Origin: an uncultured Clostridia bacterium
Lineage (GTDB): Bacteria > Bacillota > Clostridia > Oscillospirales > Acutalibacteraceae
Reading direction: 5' to 3'
DNA: 18,524 nt
Assembly (NCBI GenBank): GCA_947567585.1
Contig: CANONE010000026.1
Coordinates: 1-18,524, forward strand
Shown: positions 6,833-13,982 of the stretch, piece after piece
Numbering within the stretch: position 1 is the stretch's first letter
How the letters are laid out: each line of letters opens with the position of its first letter
The notes under the pieces: generated by a model
What the model was told of the DNA's origin: nothing
Database searches by the model: none
What the model saw: the letters and a program-made list of their open reading frames with translations, nothing else
Translations under genes and position numbers: made by a program

Positions 6833-6850
6833 AAGAATCACCTCTCGCCT

Positions 6851-6879
6851 ATTATATCCGTATCCGGCGATTCACGCAA
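6851..6879 (-). promoter_or_regulatory. possible promoter of the SprT-like gene
   Basis: On the minus strand TATAAT (6851-6856) is preceded, 17 bases away, by TTGCGT (6874-6879). The predicted start of transcription falls within or just before the Shine-Dalgarno, so the leader would be very short. The -10 is perfect and the -35 weak. Confidence 0.4.
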
Positions 6880-7006
6880 CCCCCAGCGCCTCATGGACGG
6901 CAAAGCCAACGGCTCCGCCCGCCAAGACAGCGGTGGGGACCAGCTAAATTCGGATCATGAAAGCTTTGTCCGGCCTTTCAAAGGCGGCGGGCTGCAGGGC
7001 GGCGCC

Positions 7007-7687
7007 CTACGGCTTTTCCTGCTGCTTCTTGATGATCATCTGCTTGCCGTCTGTGCGGGCGGTCATAATAAACACCTCCGAGAGCTCCGCGCCCTGGTGT
7101 TTAAGCTGGTCCCGCAGCCAGACGGGGTCGTGGCCGCAGAGCTTTAAAGAATTCTGGGAGATTTGTCCGTCGCTGATGACCACCACCTCCAAAGCCTCCG
7201 GCGGGGCTTTTACCCCGGCCTGCTTGGGTGTGAGGGAGTCGGCGGCGGACTTTTTCAGCACGCTCATTCTTCCGTTGGTTTCAATAATGGCATAGGCCAC
7301 ATCCTCCAGGGCAAAAGCCCCGGCCTGGCGCAGCTCTTCGAACAGGTCCTCGGTACTCATCCGCAGGCGGCGCATTTGCCGCTGCAGGACTTGGCCGTCT
7401 TTAATAACCACAATGGGATTGCCGCATACCGCTTGGCGGAACTTCCCGCTTTTCAGCATAAAAAGTGCCACGACGATTTCACAGGCCACCAGCACCACCA
7501 TGGGGATCAGGCCGTTCCACAGGGGCTCGTTGTGCTGCTGGATGGGCATCACCGCCAGCTCGGAAATGAGGAGCGTAACCACCAGCTCGGAGGTTTGCAG
7601 CTGGCTGATCTGTCTTTTTCCCATAAGCCGGACGCTGATGAGAATGGCCGCGTACATAATCAAAGTGCGTATTAGAGATATCAGCAT
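7007..7687 (-). CDS. DUF421 (YetF-type) membrane protein
   Basis: The 226-residue protein has three N-terminal membrane helices (about residues 2-22, 34-51 and 58-79). A two-part C-terminal cytosolic alpha/beta domain follows, with the family's features: MGKRQISQLQTSELVVTLLI at 22-41, GNPIVVIKDGQ at about 89-99, and SVLKK further on. DUF421 proteins are common in spore formers, and several occur in Bacillus (YetF, YdfR/YdfS, YkjA); some are spore inner-membrane proteins, from memory. The start ATG at 7687 has AGAGGG 5 bases before it. It is divergent from gerA-gerB-gerC across a 130-base gap, which fits a sporulation-stage role but does not prove it. No transcript terminator is obvious after it. 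Confidence 0.85.
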   Translation of the reverse strand: MLISLIRTLIMYAAILISVRLMGKRQISQLQTSELVVTLLISELAVMPIQQHNEPLWNGLIPMVVLVACEIVVALFMLKSGKFRQAVCGNPIVVIKDGQVLQRQMRRLRMSTEDLFEELRQAGAFALEDVAYAIIETNGRMSVLKKSAADSLTPKQAGVKAPPEALEVVVISDGQISQNSLKLCGHDPVWLRDQLKHQGAELSEVFIMTARTDGKQMIIKKQQEKP

Positions 7688-7688
7688 C

Positions 7689-7717
7689 GAATCCCTCTTT
7701 CTCTTTACAACAATATA
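7689..7717 (+). promoter_or_regulatory. possible sporulation-type promoter for ger operon
   Basis: GAATC at 7689-7693 and CAATATA at 7711-7717 are 17 bases apart. They are near the forespore sigma-G pattern (G-A/T-ATR and CATnnTA) but each has a mismatch. No good sigma-A promoter is visible in the 7688-7804 gap. This is a weak call, made because ger operons in known spore formers are sigma-G dependent. Confidence 0.2.
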
Positions 7718-7805
7718 CTGGTTATTATCCCACGAGGTTTGCGGGTTTATCCCGTATATTTTCTTTTCCGCCGGTGAAACTATGGCAAAAGGAATTCGCG
7801 GAAAA

Positions 7806-7822
7806 TGGAGGCGCGGCCGGTG
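7806..7822 (+). promoter_or_regulatory. Shine-Dalgarno that favours a GTG start for gerA
   Basis: TGGAGG at 7806-7811 lies 8 bases before GTG at 7820. The in-frame ATG at 7805 overlaps this site and has only AAGGA about 12 bases upstream. The GTG is the better-supported start. Confidence 0.55.
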
Positions 7823-9274
7823 GAGAAGGTATCAAAGGTTTTATCAGAGAATGTGGAGTACCTGCAAAATGAATTTAAGAACGCCATGGACTTTATGGCG
7901 CGCAAGCTGGATCTTTCCGGCACGGAGGCCGCGCTGTTTGCCCTGGACGGCCTGGTCAGCAAGCAGACGGTCACACTAAGCATTTTAAATCCGCTGATGG
8001 AGGCGGGGAAGATCCCTGGCAGCGGCTCGGACCAGCTGACATATATAGAAAAGGCGGTTTTAGGGGCGGTGGAGCAAAAGCACGAGGCCCAGATGGAGCA
8101 GATCCTCCTGCTGCTGATGAGCGGGTTCGCGGTGCTGTGCCTGGACGGCTGCCCGGAGGCGTTGGTCTTCGGCGTCCAGGGATTTGAGACCCGGGGCCCC
8201 GACGAGCCTCAGAACGAGGTGATGCAGCGGGGGGCCAAGGACGGTTTTACCGAAAGCTACCAGAACAATATCTCCATGATCCGCCGGAGGATGAAGACCA
8301 CCGCCCTGAAATTTGAGAAAGCGGAAGCCGGCAGTAAAAGCCATACGCCCCTGGCGCTGTGCTATCTGGAGGGGGTGGCCAGCCCCATCATTTTGGAGAA
8401 GATCCGCCAAAGGCTGAAAAGCTATGATCTGGACACAGCCCTGGGGGCGGGGTATCTGGTAGGGTTTCTGGACCGGGGCGGCGTATTCAGCGGCGTGGGG
8501 ATGACCGAGCGCCCCGACGTGGTGTGTGGAAAAATTGAAGAGGGCCGGGTGGCTATTCTGGTAGAGGGCACCCCCAGCGCCCTTTTGGTGCCTTTCCTTT
8601 TTGTGGAAAACTTCCAGACTCTGGACGACTATCTGACCCGCCCCTTTTACGGGACTTTTATCCGTTGGCTCAAATATGTCTCCTTCTTTCTCAGCGCCTT
8701 TCTGCCGGGGCTCTATGTGGCCATTGCCACCCATCACCCGGAAATGCTGCCGGAGGCATTGCTCCTGAAAATTGCCGAGGCCGAGTCTCAGACGCCCTTT
8801 CCCGTGATGGCGGAAACCCTGATCCTCTATTTCCTCTACGAGGTGCTTCGGGAAGCGGGGCTTCGGGCGCCCCGGTCCCTGTCGGCCACGGTAAGCATAG
8901 TGGGGGGCCTGGTGATCGGGGACACAGCGGTGTCGGCGGGGTTGGTCAGCGCCCCTTCCCTGATGGTGGTGGCGCTGACGGCTATCGCGGGCTACGCCGT
9001 ACCCAGGCTATATGAACCCCTGGCGCTTTTGCGGCTGGCGTTTCTGCTTTTGGGGAATTTTTTAGGCGTGTGGGGTGTAATGATCGGCCTGGTGCTGCTT
9101 TTGATGGACCTCTGCGGTACCGACAGCTTCGGCGTACCCCTGCTAAGTCCGGCTTCCCCCTACAATGGGCGGCTGGCGTTTCGGGATGTGTTTGTCCGGG
9201 CGGGCTGGCGGCGTTTGGCCAAGGGTCAAGCCCAGGTCCAGGACATGCCCGGCAGCCGGGAGATCGGAGAATAA
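7820..9274 (+). CDS. gerA: spore germinant receptor subunit A (GerA family)
   Basis: The 484-residue protein belongs to the GerA/SpoVAF family (A subunit of nutrient receptors in the spore inner membrane). An N-terminal hydrophilic region (about 1-275) ends with the family signature TERPDVVCGKIEEGRVAILV followed by EGTPSALLVPFLFVENFQ and DDYLTRP (about 229-275). Several membrane helices follow, including FFLSAFLPGLYVAI, the segment around LSATVSIVGGLVIGDTAV, and two more near 400-430. The C-terminal tail is short and hydrophilic. The start is taken at GTG 7820; ATG 7805 would add 5 residues. It is first in gerA-gerB-gerC with a 10-base gap to gerB. The nutrient recognised cannot be inferred. 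'gerA' is used generically. Confidence 0.93.
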   Translation: MEKVSKVLSENVEYLQNEFKNAMDFMARKLDLSGTEAALFALDGLVSKQTVTLSILNPLMEAGKIPGSGSDQLTYIEKAVLGAVEQKHEAQMEQILLLLMSGFAVLCLDGCPEALVFGVQGFETRGPDEPQNEVMQRGAKDGFTESYQNNISMIRRRMKTTALKFEKAEAGSKSHTPLALCYLEGVASPIILEKIRQRLKSYDLDTALGAGYLVGFLDRGGVFSGVGMTERPDVVCGKIEEGRVAILVEGTPSALLVPFLFVENFQTLDDYLTRPFYGTFIRWLKYVSFFLSAFLPGLYVAIATHHPEMLPEALLLKIAEAESQTPFPVMAETLILYFLYEVLREAGLRAPRSLSATVSIVGGLVIGDTAVSAGLVSAPSLMVVALTAIAGYAVPRLYEPLALLRLAFLLLGNFLGVWGVMIGLVLLLMDLCGTDSFGVPLLSPASPYNGRLAFRDVFVRAGWRRLAKGQAQVQDMPGSREIGE

Positions 9275-9284
9275 GGAGGAGAGT

Positions 9285-10355
9285 ATGGAGCGGACGAATA
9301 TCAGCGCGGCGCAATTCTTTATTGCCATGTTTGTCTCCCGGGTGGTGGTTACCATTACCCTAAATGCCCAATATACCGGGGGAGAGAACCTTCTGGACAA
9401 CATTTTCTCCTATCTGCTGGCCATGCTGCTGGGGCTTTTCATTGCGCTGCCTGTGTGGCTGGCGCTGCGCCGGGGCGGGGGCTGCGTACCGGAGCAGGCC
9501 ATGGCCCGAATGGGCGCCATAGGAGGGGCGGTTCCTGTTCTGTACGGACTCTATTTCGTGATTTCGGGGGGAGCCTCTCTGGCCTTATTCGAGATCTTTT
9601 TGCTGGATACTGTGAACCCGGATTTTTCCGCTGGCCTGGTGGTGGCGGCTTTGCTGGCGGTGGCTCTTTACGGGGCCCTGCGGGGCGTTGAAACCGCCGC
9701 ACGCTGCGCGGTGTGTGTGTTCGCGGTGCTGCTGCTGGGCTGCGGGCTGGTGTTCTTTCTAGTGGCGGGCCGGTTTCGGGCGGAGAACCTGGAGCCGCTG
9801 TTTTATAACGGGCTCTCCCAGACCGGGGAAGGCGTGCTGCTGTTTTTGGCCAGGACCTCTCTTTTCGCGGACATGGCGGTGCTGCTGCCCCAGGTGAAGG
9901 GCCGGAAAAAGCTGGGGCTGGCCTCCTGGATGCTGGGTACCGCTGGGTTTATCATCTTGATGATTTTACTGATAACCGGATGCCTGGGCCGCTACGCGTA
10001 CACGCAGAATTTTCCGGTGTATGTGCTGGCCTCCCTGACAGAGGTGAGGTCCCTACAGCGGTTGGACGCGATTTTTACCGGGGTATGGATGATGGGGCTG
10101 ATTGTCAAGCTCTCGTTCGATTTATATGCCTGCCGGGTATGCTATTTTTCTATGACCAAAAAGAAAGAGCCCAAGTGGGCTCTCTGGGTGACGGCCGGGG
10201 CCGTGCTGGTTTTGGCTCTGTGTACCGCCCGGTGGGACGCTCTGCGGGGCGCAGTGCTGAATACGGCGTTTTTGTTCTGGTGTACGGTGATTACAGGCGC
10301 GGGCCTGCCGCTTCTGGTGCTGGCGGCGGGGCGGCCCGGGAAAGGAGCCAAGTAA
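9285..10355 (+). CDS. gerB: spore germinant receptor subunit B (GerB family)
   Basis: This 356-residue integral membrane protein of the GerB/APC-superfamily type is predicted to have about ten helices. They begin with ISAAQFFIAMFVSRVVVTIT at 6-25 and include ALPVWLALRR, VLYGLYFVISGGASLALFEI and the C-terminal pair ending VITGAGLPLLVLAAG. GerB subunits are thought to bind germinant. The ATG at 9285 is supported by AAGGAGGAG just upstream; the frame is open 40 codons further into gerA but that is not protein-like. Typical GerB proteins are about 360-370 residues, so it is full length. It lies between gerA and gerC in one operon. Confidence 0.9.
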   Translation: MERTNISAAQFFIAMFVSRVVVTITLNAQYTGGENLLDNIFSYLLAMLLGLFIALPVWLALRRGGGCVPEQAMARMGAIGGAVPVLYGLYFVISGGASLALFEIFLLDTVNPDFSAGLVVAALLAVALYGALRGVETAARCAVCVFAVLLLGCGLVFFLVAGRFRAENLEPLFYNGLSQTGEGVLLFLARTSLFADMAVLLPQVKGRKKLGLASWMLGTAGFIILMILLITGCLGRYAYTQNFPVYVLASLTEVRSLQRLDAIFTGVWMMGLIVKLSFDLYACRVCYFSMTKKKEPKWALWVTAGAVLVLALCTARWDALRGAVLNTAFLFWCTVITGAGLPLLVLAAGRPGKGAK

Positions 10356-11459
10356 ATGGGACCTATGAAAAAAAGACTGGCCGTTTTTCTGGCGGTCATA
10401 GTGTTTCTCAGCCTTTCCGGCTGCGGATACCCAGAGCTTTACGAGCGCATTCTCATCCACGGCATCGGGGTGGACCTGGCGGAGAATGGCTACCGGGTAA
10501 CGGTGCGCGCGTCGTCCTCTGTGGAAGAAGACGGGGAAGAGTTATTCACCGCCGAAGGCCCCACTGTGCTGGAAGCGCTTTCGGAGCTGTCTCTTTCCAC
10601 TGGCCGGGAGCCCTTTTATGCCCACAACTATCTGGTAGTTTTTGGGATGGACTGCGCCCGCCAAGGCTTAGAGGACTGCCTCGACTTCTTTATCCGCTAC
10701 TACAACACCCGCCCGGCGGTATCGGTGTTTTTAGCCCAGGGTACGGCGGAAGAGCTGCTTTCCACCGGGAAAGATGGAAGCCTGATGAAGATGAGCGAGC
10801 TACAGTCCTTGGGAAGCGGCGGGCGGCTTAACGGCCTGGTAGCGGATGTAGAGCTCTTGGACTTTGTCAATGGCGTGTTGAAAGAGGGGGGCTCTCCGGT
10901 GCTGCCGGTGCTGCGCCCCACACAGGAGGGAGCCCAAGCTGTGGGCGCCGCCTATTTCCAGGGGTACCGGCTTCGGGGGCTGCTCTCTCCGGAGCAAACC
11001 CGGGGATATCTGGCGGCGGTAGGAAAGCTGGAACAGGGGGAACTGGCCGTCTCCAACCCGGAAACCGGCGGCGCGACTCTCAGCATCCGTAAGGCCCGGG
11101 GGGAAATCCGCCTGGGCCCGGAAAGAGAGACGCCGGCGTTTCTGCTGCGGATCTCTTTAGAGGCGGACTTGAGCTCGGTTTCCCAGGCGCCTAAAGGCCA
11201 GGAGGAACTGTACAGAACCTTGGAGCAGGCCGCCGAAGAGCGCCTGCGGGGTCAGACAGAGGCAGCTTTGCGGCAGGCCGTAACAGAGGATGGCTGCGAT
11301 ATTTTTGGCTTTGGGAATCTTCTTTACCGCAAGCGTCCGGAGTTTTGGCGGGAAAACGGGGGAAATTGGCGGCAGCTTATGAGTCAGAGCCAGTATGAAA
11401 TACAGGTAGAGGTAAAGGTACGGCGGCTGGAGCAGGAGAATCTGAAAAGGTTGAGCTAG
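10356..11459 (+). CDS. gerC: germinant receptor lipoprotein C (GerC family)
   Basis: The 367-residue protein is the Ger(x)C lipoprotein subunit, anchored on the outer face of the spore inner membrane. The signal peptide KKRLAVFLAVIVFLSLSGC has its lipobox LSGC, with Cys23. The family sequence ILIHGIGVDLAENGYRVTV follows, then domain features such as PFYAHNYLVVFG and DFFIRYYNTRPAVSVFLA. The C-terminal domain 3 begins near IFGFGNLLYRKRPEFW, another family feature. AGGAG stands 8 bases before ATG 10356, which directly follows the gerB stop; ATG 10365 is an in-frame alternative. The stop TAG shares the palindrome CTAG with the convergent asnB stop. Confidence 0.92.
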   Translation: MGPMKKRLAVFLAVIVFLSLSGCGYPELYERILIHGIGVDLAENGYRVTVRASSSVEEDGEELFTAEGPTVLEALSELSLSTGREPFYAHNYLVVFGMDCARQGLEDCLDFFIRYYNTRPAVSVFLAQGTAEELLSTGKDGSLMKMSELQSLGSGGRLNGLVADVELLDFVNGVLKEGGSPVLPVLRPTQEGAQAVGAAYFQGYRLRGLLSPEQTRGYLAAVGKLEQGELAVSNPETGGATLSIRKARGEIRLGPERETPAFLLRISLEADLSSVSQAPKGQEELYRTLEQAAEERLRGQTEAALRQAVTEDGCDIFGFGNLLYRKRPEFWRENGGNWRQLMSQSQYEIQVEVKVRRLEQENLKRLS

Positions 11460-13309
11460 AGGTCAATATAGATATTATAATGAATCAGCCAGTAGTTAAT
11501 CTGGATTAGGTAAGCCAAGAGCTGCGGGCCTGCCATCAGCTGGCCGAACCAGGGTTTGCCGTAGTCGAAGGATTCTGTTAACAGAGCCTGAGCCGCCTTC
11601 TGGGAGAGAAGCTTGTGAATAGGCTGCAGGCTGTCCCCCAGAATGTAGCGGAGCCTCTGCTTCAAAATAGCCTCGTAGCCGGGGTTATGGGTTTTGGGGT
11701 AGGGGCTTTTTTTCCGGAACAGGACGTCTTCCGGCAGCAGGCCCTGGGCGGCGTCCCGCAAAAGGCCCTTGGTAACGCCGCCGGGGCATTTGTATTCCCA
11801 GGGAATATTGAAAACGTACTGGGCGATGCGGTGGTCGCAGTAAGGGACCCGGACCTCTAAGCCGCTCCACATGCTGCACCGGTCCTTTCTGTCTAAAAGC
11901 GTGGACATAAACCACTTGACATTGAGATAGGATATATCCCGCATCCGGGCCTGCTGCGGGGTTTCCTGAGCAAGATGGGGCACGGCTTTCAGAGATTCCT
12001 GAAGCCGCCCGCTTACATATTCCTCCATCCCCAGTTCCGCGCGCAGCTCGGGCTTTAAAAGGGACTGGCGGTGGTCCAGGTTATTGCTCCAGGGGAAATG
12101 GGCCCCGTCATACATCTCCTGCCGGTGGAACCATGGGTAGCCGCCGAAAATTTCATCGGCGCATTCCCCGCACAGGGCCACCACATGGTTCTTTTTTACC
12201 TGGCGGCAAAAGTGCAGCAGGGAGCCGTCTATGTCCGCCATGCCGGGCAGGTCTTTGGCGATGACCCCGTCAAATAGAGAATCCGCCAGCTGGTCGTTGC
12301 TGCAAAGCAGCGTGGTGTGTTCCGTCTGCAAAAGCCCGCTTACCTTTTCGGCCCAAGCCTGGTCCCGGTCCGGCTGGAAGGAGGAGGGCGTGAAGAACTC
12401 TTCGTTTCCCTGGAATTCAAAGGAGTAAGTGGAGAGGGTTTCCCCCCGTTCCTTTAGCTCTTTGGCCGCCAAGGCGGTGACCACGCTGGAATCCAAGCCC
12501 CCGGACAGAAAGGTGCAGACGGGCACGTCGGAGATAAGCTGGCGGCGGACAGTATCTGATAAGAGCTCCCGGACAATGCGCACGGTATCCTGGTAGCTAT
12601 CAGTGTGGGGCGCCGCCTGTAAGTCAAAATAGAGCTGGGCGCGGAAGCCCTCCTCATCGAAAAGGGCGAAATGCCCGGGCTTTAGCTCCCGGATTCCCTG
12701 AAAGACGCCGCAGCCGGGGCTTCGGGCGGGCCCAAGTCCGAAAATCTCGCAGAGCCCCTCTTTGCCAATGACAGGGTTTACGCCGGGAAACTCAAACAGG
12801 CCCTTGATCTCCGAGCAGAAAGCCAAACGGTCGTTCTGAATGGTGTAAAAAAGGGGCTTCACGCCGAAACGGTCCCGGCAGAGAAAGGTACGGTGGCGAA
12901 ACCCGTCGTCTACGGCAAAGGCGAAGATGCCGTTGAGCTTTTCCGGGCAGGCGGTCCCGTAGCAGAGATACGCGTTCAGCACCACCTCGGTGTCGCAGTC
13001 CGTATAGAATGTATATCCCCGGCTTTCCAAATCCGCCCGGAGCTCCGAAGCGTTATAGAGCTCGCCGTTATAGGCGATGGTACACTCTTTTCCCTCCCGG
13101 CGCACCGTCATGGGCTGCTGGCCGTTTTGAGGGTCGATGACAGCCAGACGCATGTGGGCCAGGGCGCAGTGGGCGGATACGTGGGCGCCCTGGCCGTCCG
13201 GCCCCCGGTGAGAAACCCGCCGGGCCATACGCCGGGCCAGGGCCATCCATAGGTACTTTTCGTCTAACAAGTTGCTGTCGTAGTCGCTAAATCCTGCGAT
13301 ACCGCACAT
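11456..13309 (-). CDS. asnB: asparagine synthase (glutamine-hydrolysing)
   Basis: This 617-residue class II asparagine synthase converts aspartate, glutamine and ATP to asparagine and glutamate in the cytoplasm. The N-terminal glutaminase domain has Cys2 as nucleophile after Met removal, plus RGPDG (35-39) and YNGELYN (80-86). The synthetase domain carries the ATP-pyrophosphatase loop SGGLDSS (269-275) and, further on, GECADEIFGGYPWFHR. Length is typical of the AsnB type (about 610-630). The start ATG 13309 has AAAGGG before it. It has its own promoter and a leader hairpin. It ends by a TAG that shares four bases with the gerC stop, leaving no space for a terminator between them. Confidence 0.96.
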   Translation of the reverse strand: MCGIAGFSDYDSNLLDEKYLWMALARRMARRVSHRGPDGQGAHVSAHCALAHMRLAVIDPQNGQQPMTVRREGKECTIAYNGELYNASELRADLESRGYTFYTDCDTEVVLNAYLCYGTACPEKLNGIFAFAVDDGFRHRTFLCRDRFGVKPLFYTIQNDRLAFCSEIKGLFEFPGVNPVIGKEGLCEIFGLGPARSPGCGVFQGIRELKPGHFALFDEEGFRAQLYFDLQAAPHTDSYQDTVRIVRELLSDTVRRQLISDVPVCTFLSGGLDSSVVTALAAKELKERGETLSTYSFEFQGNEEFFTPSSFQPDRDQAWAEKVSGLLQTEHTTLLCSNDQLADSLFDGVIAKDLPGMADIDGSLLHFCRQVKKNHVVALCGECADEIFGGYPWFHRQEMYDGAHFPWSNNLDHRQSLLKPELRAELGMEEYVSGRLQESLKAVPHLAQETPQQARMRDISYLNVKWFMSTLLDRKDRCSMWSGLEVRVPYCDHRIAQYVFNIPWEYKCPGGVTKGLLRDAAQGLLPEDVLFRKKSPYPKTHNPGYEAILKQRLRYILGDSLQPIHKLLSQKAAQALLTESFDYGKPWFGQLMAGPQLLAYLIQINYWLIHYNIYIDL

Positions 13310-13341
13310 AAAACCAATCCCTTTCCACTGTTTATACGATC

Positions 13342-13373
13342 TGAGAGACAGCGGCCTGCCATGCTGTCTCTCA
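13342..13373 (-). promoter_or_regulatory. 11-bp perfect hairpin in the asnB leader
   Basis: TGAGAGACAGC (13342-13352) is the exact reverse complement of GCTGTCTCTCA (13363-13373), with a 10-base loop. It lies just downstream of the predicted asnB transcript start (about 13378) and about 30 bases before the ATG. No T-run follows it on either strand in the right sense, so it is not a terminator. It could be an mRNA 5' stabilising hairpin or an operator. Confidence 0.6.
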
Positions 13374-13384
13374 AAAAGTATGTT

Positions 13385-13413
13385 ATTTTACGCTTCTTCA
13401 TTATATGCGGCAA
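13385..13413 (-). promoter_or_regulatory. sigma-A promoter of asnB
   Basis: On the minus strand TTGCCG (13408-13413) and TAAAAT (13385-13390) are 17 bases apart. A TATAAT also occurs inside the spacer but lacks a -35 at the right distance. The promoter is divergent from that of ylxM. Confidence 0.5.
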
Positions 13414-13499
13414 GAGATTCAGATTTCCAGTTTTTCAGTCGAAAGCGGCGGGACGGGGGATAGACCCGCCCATTGCCGGAATTTTTTTGTAATTCCCTG

Positions 13500-13528
13500 T
13501 TGACAAAAGCGGAGGAGCAGTGTATAAT
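13500..13528 (+). promoter_or_regulatory. perfect consensus sigma-A promoter of ylxM-ffh
   Basis: TTGACA at 13500-13505 and TATAAT at 13523-13528 are 17 bases apart, a complete consensus match, with TG two bases upstream of the -10. Transcription should start near 13535. Expression should be strong, as fits signal recognition particle genes. Confidence 0.9.
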
Positions 13529-13568
13529 CATCAATGGTGTAAAGAGTTTAGCTTTACAGAGGTGCGAT

Positions 13569-13937
13569 ATGCCAAAGAATTTGAAGATTTCCTATTTATT
13601 GGATTTTTACGGGGATATGCTTACCGGTACCCAGCGGGAGGCGGTGGACGCCTACTATAACCAGGACCTGTCCCTTTCGGAGATCGCCGGGGACCGGGAC
13701 ATCAGCCGTCAAGGGGCCCGGGACGCCATAAAGCGGGCGGAGCAGCAGCTTTTGGAAATGGAGGACCGCCTGGGGCTGGCCAAGCGGTTTCAGGAAATGC
13801 AGAAAGCGCTGGCCGCCATTTGCGACTGCGCCCTGGATATCCAAGAGCTTAACGCCCAAAGCGGCGGAGTGGCCGGGATCGACGAGGATGCGGGGCGCAT
13901 ATTGACCCTGGCTCAGGAAATTGCGGACCGGGAGTAG
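13569..13937 (+). CDS. ylxM: YlxM-type SRP-associated HTH protein
   Basis: The 122-residue protein belongs to the UPF0122 (YlxM/p13) family, a partner of the signal recognition particle pathway encoded next to ffh in Firmicutes. Its N-terminal half resembles sigma-70 region 4: a helix YLLDFYGDMLTGTQREAVDAY, then YNQDLSLSEIAGDRDISRQG and ARDAIKRAEQQLLEME, giving a helix-turn-helix of about residues 22-60. The C-terminal half is a helical tail with about two cysteines in CDCALDIQ. The start ATG 13569 has GAGGTG before it; the frame is open further upstream but lies on top of the promoter. It is first in the ylxM-ffh operon, 45 bases before ffh. Confidence 0.88.
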   Translation: MPKNLKISYLLDFYGDMLTGTQREAVDAYYNQDLSLSEIAGDRDISRQGARDAIKRAEQQLLEMEDRLGLAKRFQEMQKALAAICDCALDIQELNAQSGGVAGIDEDAGRILTLAQEIADRE

Positions 13938-13982
13938 GACTGGCGGCCAGATATAAGTTTTTGTTATAGAGAGGCGAGCGGT

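Noticed and set aside
8060..8737. 225-codon minus-strand frame
   Set aside because: It is antisense to the GerA signature region.
13310..13413. T-box leader of asnB
   Set aside because: I see neither the conserved T-box sequence nor a following terminator hairpin; the only feature is one plain inverted repeat.
13449..13496. Hairpin GGCGGG/CCCGCC and a later T-run as a terminator
   Set aside because: The T-run is about 13 bases beyond the stem and no gene reads into it on the plus strand; it lies in the divergent asnB-ylxM gap.
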